Of a stretch of 64,000 nt of DNA, positions 9,034 through 18,525 are shown piece after piece. The translations under genes and the position numbers were made by a program. Under the pieces are notes generated by a model. That model was given only the letters and a program-made list of their open reading frames with translations. It had not been told where the DNA came from and did no database searches. The DNA comes from Gammaproteobacteria bacterium. Its GTDB lineage: Bacteria; Pseudomonadota; Gammaproteobacteria; Pseudomonadales; Ketobacteraceae. Position 1 is the first letter of the stretch. Each line of letters starts with the position of its first letter. Location: positions 1-64,000 of the forward strand of contig JABLXQ010000048.1 of the NCBI GenBank assembly GCA_013178375.1, written 5' to 3'.

Positions 9034-9679
9034 GAGGGCGGTGGAACAGCAGCAATGAAATGAATCCGGTGACAAAACCGGTGATGGCGCCGTAGAGGTG
9101 GCTGTCGATGGCCACGTCGGCGCCGATGAAGGCGGCGGTGGCAGTGTCGGGTCCGGAGATGAATTGCTCGTAATAAAATTTTCCTGCCAGAAACAGGCCG
9201 AAGAAAATCGACAGAATGGGACTGCGCCGGTAGCCGACAATCAGGTTGTGGGTCAGCAGGCCGTAAATCGCGCCGGACAGCCCTACGTACCAGACGATGT
9301 CCAGACTGAAAAAATAGATGCCGAGCCCGACGCCCAGATTGGCTAGCAGCAGGCTGACGGCTTCTTCCGCTGGCGTGACGTCTTCCCGAAATGCGGTGGC
9401 GATAATCAGGTAGCCGACGATATTCAGCAGGGTGTGATTGAAGCCCAGGTGCACGAACTGGCTGCTGATGATGCGCCACCATTCACCGCCAGTGACGGCA
9501 TCGCGCTGCAGGGCAAGTTGATCGACAACAGAATGAGGCAACAAGGTGGTTACGGAAATCAGCGCCATCACCAGCAGTGAAAACCACCATTGCTGGAAAA
9601 ATCCGTGGGCACGGGCGGTGGCCTGTGCCTCGCGGGCAATTTCTGCAGCTGATTGTGGTGAGGCGTGGTTGTCGTTCAT
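8999..9679 (-). CDS. Rhomboid family intramembrane serine protease
   Basis: 226 aa integral membrane protein with six or so hydrophobic segments. The catalytic dyad is visible as Ser135 in GLSGAIYG and His194 in DSHLYG. The oxyanion/structural motif HLGFNH is near residues 77-82. Such proteases cut transmembrane substrates within the bilayer. A cytosolic N-terminal tail of about 30 residues is present. It lies 3 bases after valS on the same strand and overlaps the DUF1853 gene, so it probably belongs to the valS transcription unit. Substrate unknown. Confidence 0.88.
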   Translation of the reverse strand: MNDNHASPQSAAEIAREAQATARAHGFFQQWWFSLLVMALISVTTLLPHSVVDQLALQRDAVTGGEWWRIISSQFVHLGFNHTLLNIVGYLIIATAFREDVTPAEEAVSLLLANLGVGLGIYFFSLDIVWYVGLSGAIYGLLTHNLIVGYRRSPILSIFFGLFLAGKFYYEQFISGPDTATAAFIGADVAIDSHLYGAITGFVTGFISLLLFHRPHVAPAEPDRAN

Positions 9680-9682
9680 GGA

Positions 9683-12535
9683 TTACAGCTGCTGCATTTT
9701 TTCCAGCTGCGCCTTCAGTTCCACTAGCGCCGCCTGATGTTCGGCGATTTTGGCCTTTTCCTTTTCCACCACTTCCGCCGGTGCGCGGGCGACGAAACTT
9801 TCATTGCCCAGTTTGCTTTCGACGCGGCCGATTTCTTGCTCGCGCTTGCTGATTTCCTTCTGCAGACGGGCGATTTCGGCGTCCTTGTCGATCAGGCCGG
9901 CCATGGGCACCAACACCTGCATGTCGCCCACCAGCTGGATGGCGGACATGGGAGCTTCGGCGCCAGCGGGCAGCCAGCCAATGCTTTCCAGCTTGGCCAG
10001 TGATTTCAGGAAGCCGGCGTAATCCGCGCAACGTTTTTCATCGGCAGCGCTGCCTTTCTGGCACAACACCGGCAGCAGTTTGCCCGGCGGAATGTTCATT
10101 TCGCCGCGAATGTTGCGCACGGCCAGGATCACACCCTGCAGCCAGGTGATATCGGTTTCGGCGGCTTCGTCGATCTTGGCGCTGTTTGCCTCCGGATAGG
10201 ATTGCAGCATGATGGTTGGGCCCTTAACACCTACCTTCGGCGCGATCTGTTGCCAGATTTCCTCGGTGATGTAGGGCATCATCGGATGCGCCAGCCGCAG
10301 AATCGTTTCCAGCACGCGCAGCAGGGTGCGACGGGTGCCACGCTTGGCGGCGGCACTCATGGTGTCGTCGTTCAGCACCGGCTTGGACAATTCCAGATAC
10401 CAGTCGCAGTATTCGTTCCAGACGAATTCGTACACGGCCTGGGAGGCGTGATCGAAACGGAATTCATCCAGTGCTTTCACCACCTGCACTTCGGTTTTCT
10501 GCAGACGGGAAATGATCCAGCGATCCGCCAGGCTCAGTTCAACGTCGCTGTTGTCCAGCCCGCAATCCTGCCCGTCGCAATTCATCAGCACATAGCGCGT
10601 TGCGTTCCACAGCTTGTTGCAGAAGTTGCGGTAGCCTTCCAGTCGGCCCACGTCGAATTTGATGTCGCGGCCGGTGGAGGCGAGCGACAGGAAGGTGAAG
10701 CGCAGCGCGTCGGTGCCGTAAGATGCAATGCCGTCGGGGAAATGCTTGCGGGTCTGCTTTTCGATTTTCGCTGCCAGCTGCGGCTGCATCATGCCGCTGG
10801 TGCGCTTCTGCACCAGCTCTTCCAGCGTGATGCCGTCGATGATGTCGAGCGGGTCGAGCACGTTGCCTTTCGACTTCGACATTTTCTGGCCTTCGGCGTC
10901 ACGCACCAGACCGTGCACGTAGACGGTCTTGAACGGTACCTGCGGCGTGCCGTCTTCGTTCTTGATGAAGTGCATGGTCATCATGATCATGCGCGCCACC
11001 CAGAAGAAAATGATGTCGAAGCCGGTGACCAGCACATCGGTGGAGTGGAAGGTTTTCAGCGCGGACAGATCGTTGGGCCAGCCCAGTGTGGAGAATGTCC
11101 AGAGCGCGGAGCTGAACCAGGTGTCGAGCACGTCTTCGTCCTGGCGCAGGGCGATGTCGTCCGCCAGTTTGTGTTTGGCGCGCACTTCCGCTTCATCGCG
11201 GCCGACGTAGACGTTGCCGTCGTTGTCATACCACGCGGGAATGCGGTGACCCCACCACAGCTGGCGCGAGATACACCAGTCCTGCAGATCGCGCATCCAT
11301 GAGAAGTACATGTTTTCGTACTGTTTGGGCACGAACTGGATATCGCCGTTTTCAACGGCTTTGATGGCGGGTTGCGCCAGCGGTGCCACGCGCACGTACC
11401 ACTGGTCAGTGAGGAAGGGTTCCACCACCGCGCCGGAGCGGTCGCCCTTCGGCACTTTCAAACCGTGGTCGTCGATTTTTTCCAGCAGGCCGAGGGCGTC
11501 CAGATCGGCCACGACTTTTTTGCGCGCGACAAAACGGTCGTCGCCGCGATAGGTTTCCGGCAGCCAGGTGTTGACCTGCAGGTTGACGCTGCCGTCCAGG
11601 TTGAAGGCTTCGGCCTGCTCGCGAATGGAAGCGTCGACGGTGAGCACGTTCACCAGCGGCAGGTTGTGGCGTTTGCCCACTTCGTAGTCGTTAAAATCAT
11701 GCGCCGGCGTGATTTTCACACAGCCGGTGCCGAATTCCATGTCGACGTAATCGTCGGCAATGATGGGAATCTCGCGATTCACCAGCGGCAGCAATACGGT
11801 TTTGCCGACCAGATTTTTGTAGCGCTCGTCGTTCGGATTCACGGCAACGGCGGTGTCGCCCAGCATGGTTTCCGGGCGGGTAGTCGCCACCACAATATAG
11901 GAAAGGCCGTCGGCCGTTTTCACGCCGTGCGCCAGCGGATAGCGGAAGTGCCACAGGCTGCCTTTCTCATCGACATTTTCCACTTCCAGATCGGAAATGG
12001 CGGTGTGCAGTTTCGGGTCCCAGTTCACCAGACGCTTGCCGCGGTAGATCAGGCCGTCTTCATGCAGGCGCACGAACACTTCCTTCACGGCGTTGGACAG
12101 GCCGTCGTCCATGGTGAAGCGCTCGCGACTCCAGTCCACGGAGGAACCGAGACGGCGGATCTGGCGCGTAATGGTGCCGCCGGACTGTTCTTTCCATTCC
12201 CAGACTTTGTCGAGGAATTTTTCCCGGCCCAGATCGTGGCGGGTGAGGTTCTGTGCGGCCAGCTGGCGCTCGACGACCATCTGGGTGGCGATGCCGGCGT
12301 GGTCGGTGCCCGGTTGCCACAGGGTGTTGCGGCCCTGCATGCGACGGTAGCGGATCAGGCAGTCCATGACGGCGTTGTTGAAGCCGTGGCCCATGTGCAG
12401 GCTGCCGGTGACGTTCGGCGGCGGAATCATGATGGTGTACGACTCGCCCTGGCCACTGGGTTTGAAGTAGCCGTTGGCTTCCCAGGTTTTGTACCAGTGG
12501 GCTTCGATTGCACTTGGGTTGAACGTCTTTTCCAT
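9683..12535 (-). CDS. valS: Valine--tRNA ligase
   Basis: 950 aa class Ia aminoacyl-tRNA synthetase charging tRNA-Val, with editing of misactivated threonine. The ATP-binding HIGH motif is H47-M-G-H50 and the KMSKS motif is K551-MSKS555. The CP1 editing domain lies between, and the C-terminal ~65 residues form the ValRS coiled-coil arm that contacts tRNA. ATG 12535 is chosen; an in-frame GTG two codons upstream (12541) is an alternative. The gene follows holC and the PA3833-like gene, as in Pseudomonas, but a long inverted repeat is inserted in front of it. Confidence 0.97.
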   Translation of the reverse strand: MEKTFNPSAIEAHWYKTWEANGYFKPSGQGESYTIMIPPPNVTGSLHMGHGFNNAVMDCLIRYRRMQGRNTLWQPGTDHAGIATQMVVERQLAAQNLTRHDLGREKFLDKVWEWKEQSGGTITRQIRRLGSSVDWSRERFTMDDGLSNAVKEVFVRLHEDGLIYRGKRLVNWDPKLHTAISDLEVENVDEKGSLWHFRYPLAHGVKTADGLSYIVVATTRPETMLGDTAVAVNPNDERYKNLVGKTVLLPLVNREIPIIADDYVDMEFGTGCVKITPAHDFNDYEVGKRHNLPLVNVLTVDASIREQAEAFNLDGSVNLQVNTWLPETYRGDDRFVARKKVVADLDALGLLEKIDDHGLKVPKGDRSGAVVEPFLTDQWYVRVAPLAQPAIKAVENGDIQFVPKQYENMYFSWMRDLQDWCISRQLWWGHRIPAWYDNDGNVYVGRDEAEVRAKHKLADDIALRQDEDVLDTWFSSALWTFSTLGWPNDLSALKTFHSTDVLVTGFDIIFFWVARMIMMTMHFIKNEDGTPQVPFKTVYVHGLVRDAEGQKMSKSKGNVLDPLDIIDGITLEELVQKRTSGMMQPQLAAKIEKQTRKHFPDGIASYGTDALRFTFLSLASTGRDIKFDVGRLEGYRNFCNKLWNATRYVLMNCDGQDCGLDNSDVELSLADRWIISRLQKTEVQVVKALDEFRFDHASQAVYEFVWNEYCDWYLELSKPVLNDDTMSAAAKRGTRRTLLRVLETILRLAHPMMPYITEEIWQQIAPKVGVKGPTIMLQSYPEANSAKIDEAAETDITWLQGVILAVRNIRGEMNIPPGKLLPVLCQKGSAADEKRCADYAGFLKSLAKLESIGWLPAGAEAPMSAIQLVGDMQVLVPMAGLIDKDAEIARLQKEISKREQEIGRVESKLGNESFVARAPAEVVEKEKAKIAEHQAALVELKAQLEKMQQL

Positions 12536-12583
12536 GGTCACCGGTGTCTCGCGTGTCTGGGGCCTTCTGGTTCGGTTCGAGCG

Positions 12584-12671
12584 GGAGCGCTGGGCTGGGA
12601 GCGGGAAAGGTTTTCAGGACACGCCACAAGTACGTTCCTGAAAACCTTTCCCGCTCCCAGCCCAGCGCTCC
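12584..12671. repeat. Long perfect inverted repeat upstream of valS (repeat family, short-core copy)
   Basis: Arms of 36 bases (12584-12619 and 12636-12671) are perfectly complementary around a 16-base loop (12620-12635). The arm/loop junction reads GGACACGCC, the same left boundary seen in the element at 26273-26386, but the remaining core is reduced to a few bases. It lies in the leader region between the PA3833-like gene and valS. It has no U-tract in the valS direction, so it is not a simple intrinsic terminator, although the hairpin would be extremely stable in RNA. Confidence 0.85.
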
Positions 12672-12742
12672 TCAGAATTCCGAGGGCCGTCAAGTATACC
12701 GGTGCGGGAGGAATTTGGCTGCCGCCAGGGGCAGCCGGCGGG

Positions 12743-13681
12743 TCACTTTTTGCGGATTTCCTTGAACATGCGGTCGACTTCCTGTTCCAGCTTCATGCGC
12801 AGTTCGGCCTCCATGCGCGGCATGTTGGCGCGAATCACCTCGTTCACCAGCTGGCTGGCCTTCTGGCGCAGGGCCTGGTACTCCTTCGAACTGGCCGAGG
12901 TATCAAACGACAGCTTGTTCAGCGGGTTGTTCTGCAGCAGCTTGCGTAGCTCCGCCGAGGCATCGTACTGCTGGTGATTCTCGCGGATCCTGTCCAGGGT
13001 GGACTTGGGCAGGAACGGGTTTTCATTCTTGCTGCTGGTCTGGAACCGGTTGAGGGGCTGGGTAATGCTGGCGGCGGTGTGCGGTGCCGGTGTGGCTGAT
13101 GCTACCGGCTGGGGCCGAACCGGTTGTGTTTCCGGCGCAGTTGCACGCGCGGTAACAGGTGGTGGTACCGGTGCACTGGCGCGAAGCTGTGGTGCGGGGG
13201 CTTCTGCCTGCACCGGCTTCGCAGCGGCCGGGGCAGCCGGTCGTGTGTGCTCCGGTGCCCGCTGCACGGCTTCCCGCATCACAGGCGGTTCCGGAACGGG
13301 TTTGTGCTGGCGTACGGCGGCGCTGATTTCCAGCGGATCGTTGTCCAGAAAGCTGTCGTCCAGCCGGCCGCTGAAATCCGGTACCGGTGCGGTATTGAAA
13401 CGCGCAGCAGACTGATCCACTGAATCGGTTTTCTGGGTCGGTTTGGGCTTGGGCGGCGGCGCGATGATCTCGGGCTCGTCATCCAGAAAGCGCTCATTCA
13501 GCAGGGGCACATCGTCCACAAAGCTTTTCAGCACCGGAATATCTTCCGGAACCGGGCGGGCAGGGGTGTCATCCTCGTCGTCGAGATCCTCGTCCAGCAT
13601 GCGGCTGAGGGATTCCAGTTCATCCAGCATTTTTTGTTTTTCTTGTTGTTTGAGCGAAGTCTTGCTGTCGCCGTGGTTCAT
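12743..13681 (-). CDS. PA3833-like hypothetical protein between holC and valS
   Basis: 312 aa. The first half is very acidic (clusters of D/E at about residues 30-90) and the middle is Ala/Pro-rich and probably disordered. Only the last ~80 residues look folded: a helical block ending in an alternating charged segment (RMEAELRMKLEQEVDRMFKEIRKK region). Its place in pepA-holC-X-valS matches the uncharacterised gene at that locus in Pseudomonas aeruginosa. Constant linkage to the polymerase III chi gene hints at a partner role, but that is inference. It begins 9 bases after holC, so it is in the same operon. Confidence 0.65.
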   Translation of the reverse strand: MNHGDSKTSLKQQEKQKMLDELESLSRMLDEDLDDEDDTPARPVPEDIPVLKSFVDDVPLLNERFLDDEPEIIAPPPKPKPTQKTDSVDQSAARFNTAPVPDFSGRLDDSFLDNDPLEISAAVRQHKPVPEPPVMREAVQRAPEHTRPAAPAAAKPVQAEAPAPQLRASAPVPPPVTARATAPETQPVRPQPVASATPAPHTAASITQPLNRFQTSSKNENPFLPKSTLDRIRENHQQYDASAELRKLLQNNPLNKLSFDTSASSKEYQALRQKASQLVNEVIRANMPRMEAELRMKLEQEVDRMFKEIRKK

Positions 13682-13690
13682 GGGGAAGTC

Positions 13691-14113
13691 TCACGGTTGG
13701 ATATTGTGCGTCTTTAAAGAATAGCCTTTTTCCTTGTAGCGGCGGAAATTCTCCCGGCTTTGTGACCGGGATTCCGGTTTGCCCGGCACGATTTCCGCAA
13801 TCCGTTGAAAGTTCTGGCAAAACGGCGGAACGGTTCCGGCCAGATTGACCAGAACGTCACTGTGCTGGCCGGGGTTGCCCAGATGGGACACGACAATGGC
13901 TTCGCCAGGTGCCGCAGGTGCTGTGCTGTGGGCCAGGAAACTGCCGTCCCGCTGCCAGAGCTGGTCGCTCAGGGCCTGGGTGTCGGCGGCGCTGGGCGTG
14001 TGCACGTAGAGGCGGTGCCCGCGCCGGAAGGCCTTCTCGATCAGACGCGCCGCATAGAGCAGCGGCTCCAGGCTGTTGTCTTCCGGCAGGATGTAGAAAT
14101 CGACCTGCGTCAT
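13691..14113 (-). CDS. holC: DNA polymerase III subunit chi
   Basis: 140 aa, the normal size for HolC. Chi pairs with psi (HolD) in the clamp-loader complex and links it to single-stranded DNA-binding protein. The N-terminus TQVDFYIL and the LxxAxRLIEKAFRRGHRLYVH pattern are typical. The ATG at 14113 overlaps the pepA stop by 4 bases (ATGA), showing translational coupling to pepA. The following gene starts 9 bases later. Confidence 0.9.
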   Translation of the reverse strand: MTQVDFYILPEDNSLEPLLYAARLIEKAFRRGHRLYVHTPSAADTQALSDQLWQRDGSFLAHSTAPAAPGEAIVVSHLGNPGQHSDVLVNLAGTVPPFCQNFQRIAEIVPGKPESRSQSRENFRRYKEKGYSLKTHNIQP

Positions 14114-15591
14114 TTCTTGCGGATCTGGCTGATCAGGTATTCGGACAGCAGTGGTACCGGCCGGCCTGTGGCGCCTTTGGGCTGACCCAGAAAGGAGGTG
14201 CCGGCGATATCCAGATGCGCCCAGGGATATTTTTTGGTGTAGCGGGACAGGAAGCAGGCGGCGGTGATGGAGCCTGCCTTCGGGCCGCCGATATTGGCCA
14301 TGTCGGCGAAGGGGCTGTCCAGCTGGGATTGATAGTCTTCCCACAGCGGCATGTGCCACACCCGGTCCTGGGTGTAGTCGCCGGCCTGCTTGAGCTGGTC
14401 CACCACGCCGTCATTGTTGCTGAACATGCCGGTGGCATGGACGCCGAGCGACACGATGATGGCGCCGGTCAGGGTGGCGATGTCCACCACGGACGCGGGT
14501 TCATAGCGTTCGATGTAGGTGAGGGCGTCGCACAGCACCAGACGGCCTTCGGCGTCGGTGTTGAGGATCTCGACGGTCTGGCCACTCATGGTGGTGACGA
14601 TATCGCCGGGGCGGCTGGCCTTGCCGCCGGGCATGTTCTCGGCCGAGGTGATCACGCCGATCACGTTCAGCGGCAGCTTCATGTCGGTGATGGCCTTCAT
14701 GGTGCCCAGCACCGATGCCGCGCCGCACATGTCGTATTTCATCTGGTCCATGTCGGGGCCGGGTTTCAGCGAGATGCCGCCGGTGTCGAAAGTGATGCCC
14801 TTGCCGACAATGATATGGGGTTTTTCATTCTTCTTGCCGCCCCGGTAATCCATGATGATCAGCTTGGCGGGCTGGACGCTGCCGGCGCTCACGGACAGCA
14901 GCGCGCCCATGCCCAGCTCTTTCATTTCCTTCTCGTCGATGACTTTCAGGGTCATCTTTTCCACGGATTTGGCCAGTTTTTTGGCCTCGTCCGCCAGATA
15001 GGTGGGTGTGCAGACGTTGGGCGGCAGGTTGCCCAGATCCTTGGTGTAGCTCATGCCGCCGGCGATGGCCTGGCCCACGCTCAGGGCCTTGTCGGCGGCG
15101 CTGTCGGCGTTCAGCAGGGTGAGCTTTTTCAGGTGGACTTTCTTCTGGTTGTCCTTGCTCTTGTACTGGTCGAATGTGTAGGTGGACGCTTCACCCAGCT
15201 CGACGATCTGGCGCGCGATCCAGGCGCTGTCGCGGTTTTTCACCGTCAGCTCGACCAGGTCCAGCGCGGCATCCTTCGCCACCGTGCCTTTCACGGCGTT
15301 GAGGGCAGCACTGATGGACTTGCGGAACTGGCTGTCGCTGGTTTCTCCCTGTTTGCCGAAACCGGCCAGCAGGATGCGCTTGGCATGGACTCCCTGCACT
15401 GCCGGCAGCAGCAGCGTCTCGCCCGGCTTGCCGGTGATGTCGCCGTGCTTGAGGATCGCCGCGATCTGGCCGCCACTGGCCGCGTCGACCGCCTGGGCAG
15501 CGCTGCCGAGGGTGCTGCCCTCGTAAACTGCCAGGATCAGGGCGTCGGTCTTGATCGTGCCGATCTGTGCTTTTTTGCTGAGAAAGTCCAT
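14110..15591 (-). CDS. pepA: Leucyl aminopeptidase (cytosol aminopeptidase, M17)
   Basis: 493 aa. A hexameric two-metal exopeptidase that removes N-terminal residues; in E. coli it also binds DNA at cer/xer and carAB. The M17 signature NTDAEGRL is at about residues 344-351, and the preceding GKGITFDTGG segment carries the other metal ligands. The ATG at 15591 is preceded by GGGG with five-base spacing and gives the usual N-terminus; an in-frame ATG six codons upstream is less likely. It is first gene of the pepA-holC-X-valS unit and divergent from lptF. Confidence 0.95.
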   Translation of the reverse strand: MDFLSKKAQIGTIKTDALILAVYEGSTLGSAAQAVDAASGGQIAAILKHGDITGKPGETLLLPAVQGVHAKRILLAGFGKQGETSDSQFRKSISAALNAVKGTVAKDAALDLVELTVKNRDSAWIARQIVELGEASTYTFDQYKSKDNQKKVHLKKLTLLNADSAADKALSVGQAIAGGMSYTKDLGNLPPNVCTPTYLADEAKKLAKSVEKMTLKVIDEKEMKELGMGALLSVSAGSVQPAKLIIMDYRGGKKNEKPHIIVGKGITFDTGGISLKPGPDMDQMKYDMCGAASVLGTMKAITDMKLPLNVIGVITSAENMPGGKASRPGDIVTTMSGQTVEILNTDAEGRLVLCDALTYIERYEPASVVDIATLTGAIIVSLGVHATGMFSNNDGVVDQLKQAGDYTQDRVWHMPLWEDYQSQLDSPFADMANIGGPKAGSITAACFLSRYTKKYPWAHLDIAGTSFLGQPKGATGRPVPLLSEYLISQIRKK

Positions 15592-15638
15592 CAAAACCCC
15601 GCAAGACAATCGAATTTGATTAATGGATAATAGTTGCG

Positions 15639-15654
15639 TTTCGTTTTAACGAAA
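15639..15654. promoter_or_regulatory. Palindrome in pepA/lptF divergent promoter region
   Basis: TTTCGTT, two Ts, then AACGAAA is a perfect 7-bp palindrome in the 100-base gap between divergent pepA and lptF. A GATAAT-like box (15625-15630) lies just upstream. It could be a regulator site or part of one of the two promoters; the sequence alone cannot decide. Confidence 0.35.
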
Positions 15655-15691
15655 ATCGAATCCCTTTACCAGAGCATGCGCCGCTTTTTTG

Positions 15692-16822
15692 ATGATTATC
15701 TACCGCTACCTTTCCCGTCAGCTGTTCTGGGCTACTCTCGCTGTGAGCTTCGTGCTTACCTTCATCATCGTGTCCAGCCGTTTTCTGCGCTACTTGTCTG
15801 ACGCTGCCGCCGGCCGCTTCGACGGCACCGCCGTGCTACTGATCACCGGCTATCGCCTGCCGGGCTTTCTGGAAATGGTGCTGCCGCTGGGATTGTTCCT
15901 GGGCATTCTGCTGTCCTATGGCCGCATGTATCTGGAAAATGAAATGGTGGTGCTGCAGGCCTGCGGCGTGAGTCAGAACCGGCTGGTGGCGCTGTCGATG
16001 ATTCCGGCGCTGTGCATGTCGGCGACGATTGCCTATTTCGCGTTTTACCTGGCGCCCTGGGGCGCGCAGCAGGCGTATCAGGTGGTGCTGGAGCAGGAGC
16101 GCCGCTCTGGTCTGGAAGTGTTGAGTCCACGCCGGTTCCATTCCTCCAACGAGGGGCGCACAGTGACGTACGCCGAGGAAATCGACACGGAAAAGTCCGA
16201 GATGAAAAATCTCTTCATCGTCAATTACGACCGCGCCGCCAAAACCGGCGCCTACCGCAAGGTGGTGCTGATCCGCGCCCAGAAAGGCGAGTATTACATC
16301 GACGACGCCGGCAACCGTTTCCTGGTGATGAAAAACGGCGAACGTTTCGAGGTGGACCCGGGCAACCCGGATTACACCCGTTTCCATTACGACGAACAAA
16401 CCCTGAAGCTGAAGGAAAAGCTGATTACAGCCAGGGCGCTGAAGCACGAGGACTACAAAACGGCCGATCTGCTGGCGGAAGACAGCATCCTGGCCAAGGT
16501 GGAAATGCAGTGGCGCATCTCGCTGGCGCTGCTGGTGCCCATTGTGGTGTTGATGGCGGTGCCGCTGGCGAAGGTGAATCCGCGCCAGGGCCGCTACCTG
16601 AAAATGCTGCCGGCCATTTTGCTGTACCTGGGCTACCTGTCACTGCTGATGGCGGCGAAGGGCGCAGTGGAAAAGGGCAGCATTCCGGTGTGGCCGGGGA
16701 TCATGTGGGTGCATGGCGTTTTCCTGCTGGTGGCGCTGGGTCTGAATTACTGGCCTCACTGGCAGTTGCGGCGCGCCAAACGACGTATGGATCTTGAGCT
16801 GCAGCAGGCGGTGGCGACATGA
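15692..16822 (+). CDS. lptF: LPS export ABC transporter permease LptF
   Basis: 376 aa. LptF and LptG form the transmembrane half of the LptB2FG transporter, which extracts LPS from the inner membrane and feeds the Lpt bridge to the outer membrane. Seen here: N-terminal RYLSRQL followed by three TM segments (to about residue 120), a periplasmic beta-jellyroll domain (about 130-265), then three TM segments. ATG 15692 is preferred over an in-frame TTG one codon earlier. It overlaps lptG by 4 bases. Confidence 0.95.
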   Translation: MIIYRYLSRQLFWATLAVSFVLTFIIVSSRFLRYLSDAAAGRFDGTAVLLITGYRLPGFLEMVLPLGLFLGILLSYGRMYLENEMVVLQACGVSQNRLVALSMIPALCMSATIAYFAFYLAPWGAQQAYQVVLEQERRSGLEVLSPRRFHSSNEGRTVTYAEEIDTEKSEMKNLFIVNYDRAAKTGAYRKVVLIRAQKGEYYIDDAGNRFLVMKNGERFEVDPGNPDYTRFHYDEQTLKLKEKLITARALKHEDYKTADLLAEDSILAKVEMQWRISLALLVPIVVLMAVPLAKVNPRQGRYLKMLPAILLYLGYLSLLMAAKGAVEKGSIPVWPGIMWVHGVFLLVALGLNYWPHWQLRRAKRRMDLELQQAVAT

Positions 16823-17877
16823 AGTTGCTGGATCTCTATATCGGCAAGACTGTGATCGCCGCGATCCTGATGGTGCTGCTGGTGCTGCTCGGCCTGGATG
16901 GCACCTTCTCCTTTCTGGCGGAATTGAAGGAGCTGGAAAAGAACTACCAGGCGCCACAGGCATTTATGTTTATCCTGATGACACTACCCCGCCGCATTTA
17001 CGATTTCATGCCGGTGGCGGTGCTGATCGGTTGTCTGGTGGGCATGGGCACCCTTGCCGGCACCAGCGAACTGACGGTGGTGCGCGCCGCCGGTGTGTCG
17101 ATTGCGCGGCTGGTGTATTCCGCTGTGCGCCCGGTGCTGGTGATTGTTGCACTGGGATTGGTGCTGGGTCAGTTTGTGGTGCCGAAGACGGAACAATATG
17201 CCCAGAGCGAGCGCTCGCGCAATCTGGTGGCAGGCCCGCCGTCCAGTGCCCGTGACGGCTACTGGTACCGCGAGGAAGGCCAGTACATTCACATCCAGGC
17301 GATCCAGCCCAACGGCGTCATGTACGGCGTTTCCCGCTTTCTGTTCGACGAAAAAAACGATCTGGTGCGGTCGGATTTTTCCGAGCGTGCGATTTATCAG
17401 GGCGATCACTGGATACTGGAGCGGGTGCGGCAGACACGCATGCCGGGTGAGCATACCGAATCGCAAACTTTCGAGACGCTGCGCTGGGAAACGTCGGTGA
17501 CGCCGGACGTGATGTCGATTCTCGCACTGAAGCCGGATTACCTGTCGATCACCGGCCTCTACAATTACGCCACCTATCTCAGCAAGCAGTCGCTGGAGAG
17601 CAAGAATTATTATTTTTCGTTCTGGAAAAAAGTGTTCCAGCCGATCACTACTATCGTGATGGTGTTCATCGCGATTTCGTTCGTGTTCGGACCGCTGCGT
17701 TCGGTGACCATGGGCCAGCGGATTACCGCTGGCGTGTTGGTGGGACTGCTGTTTCATTACGCGCAGCAACTGCTGGGGCTCGCCAGCATCATCTACGACA
17801 TTCCGCCGCTGCTGGGGGCCATGCTGCCCATGCTGATCTGTCTGGTGACGGGGATTCTGCTGCTACGACGCGTGTGA
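16819..17877 (+). CDS. lptG: LPS export ABC transporter permease LptG
   Basis: 352 aa partner of LptF, with the same layout: TM segments at about 12-35, 55-80 and 97-120, a periplasmic jellyroll (about 130-260), then three TM segments at the C-terminus. The motif LDLYIGKTV at the start and GTLAGTSELTVVRAAGVS are typical. Start and stop overlap lptF (ATGA). It converges with the RDD gene after 11 bases, with no visible terminator between. Confidence 0.95.
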   Translation: MKLLDLYIGKTVIAAILMVLLVLLGLDGTFSFLAELKELEKNYQAPQAFMFILMTLPRRIYDFMPVAVLIGCLVGMGTLAGTSELTVVRAAGVSIARLVYSAVRPVLVIVALGLVLGQFVVPKTEQYAQSERSRNLVAGPPSSARDGYWYREEGQYIHIQAIQPNGVMYGVSRFLFDEKNDLVRSDFSERAIYQGDHWILERVRQTRMPGEHTESQTFETLRWETSVTPDVMSILALKPDYLSITGLYNYATYLSKQSLESKNYYFSFWKKVFQPITTIVMVFIAISFVFGPLRSVTMGQRITAGVLVGLLFHYAQQLLGLASIIYDIPPLLGAMLPMLICLVTGILLLRRV

Positions 17878-17888
17878 ACTGCCTGCTT

Positions 17889-18398
17889 TCAGCGCCGTCT
17901 GCGGTACGGCGCCACCTTCTTGTTTTCCTCTTTCGGCAGCAGCAGCGTACGGGTGCCTGACAGGCTGTCGTGCCAGGTGTCGCCGCTGGGGCTGACCAGT
18001 ACCCACAGATAACCCAGTCCGAACGTGGACAGCGAAATCAGCGCCATCAGAAACCGGCTCAGGCACTGCAGCAGATTGACGGAGCGGCCGTCCAGATGCG
18101 CATCCACCACCTGCAGCCGCCACGCGCGCATGCCCAGGGTCTGCCCGCCGTGCAGCCAGAACCAGCTGTAAAAGGTAAAGGTGCCCATCAGCAATAAGGG
18201 CAGCAGTGTGAATGGCAGCAACTGCTTGTAGTGGGGATCTTCGGTATTCGCGGGCACACCGGTGATGACCTGATAAAGCTGCATGTACAGGAAGCCGATC
18301 AGCAGCCACATGGCCACCAGGATGAGCAGGTCGTACACCATTGAGGCCAGCCGTTTGAACAGCCCGGCAGAGGGAAAATCGAGATAGGACGTGGTCAT
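17889..18398 (-). CDS. RDD family membrane protein
   Basis: 169 aa with three to four hydrophobic segments (about 20-40, 65-85, 112-130). The RDD signature appears as GLFKRLASMVYDLLIL near the start and as TLGMRAWRLQVVD in the middle. RDD proteins are widespread inner-membrane proteins, and some act as Na+/H+ antiporters, but no function can be read off here. ATG 18398 is chosen because it begins the conserved N-terminus. Convergent with lptG. Confidence 0.85.
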   Translation of the reverse strand: MTTSYLDFPSAGLFKRLASMVYDLLILVAMWLLIGFLYMQLYQVITGVPANTEDPHYKQLLPFTLLPLLLMGTFTFYSWFWLHGGQTLGMRAWRLQVVDAHLDGRSVNLLQCLSRFLMALISLSTFGLGYLWVLVSPSGDTWHDSLSGTRTLLLPKEENKKVAPYRRRR

Positions 18399-18525
18399 GG
18401 TATTCCGTGGACAGATCTGTTTTCGAGGGCGCAGCTTAGCATAATTTCTGCGCCGGTCTGTCCGCCAAATCATGCTAACCTTGCGCGATTGCACGAGGGA
18501 TGCAACTGCAACGGACGGAGTGTTC

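Noticed and set aside
12584-12671. Inverted repeat as a simple terminator before valS
   Set aside because: No T-tract follows on the minus strand, and the arms are much longer than intrinsic terminators; sharing of GGACACGCC with the other element argues for a repeat family.
10202-12949. Long open frames on the plus strand opposite valS (10202-11302 and 11372-12949)
   Set aside because: They mirror the codon bias of valS on the other strand, show His/Gln/Val-rich shadow composition and have no ribosome site or domain; valS is unambiguous.
13909-15630. 573-codon plus-strand frame opposite pepA and holC
   Set aside because: Antisense shadow of GC-rich pepA; composition is Gly/His/Val-rich and matches no family.
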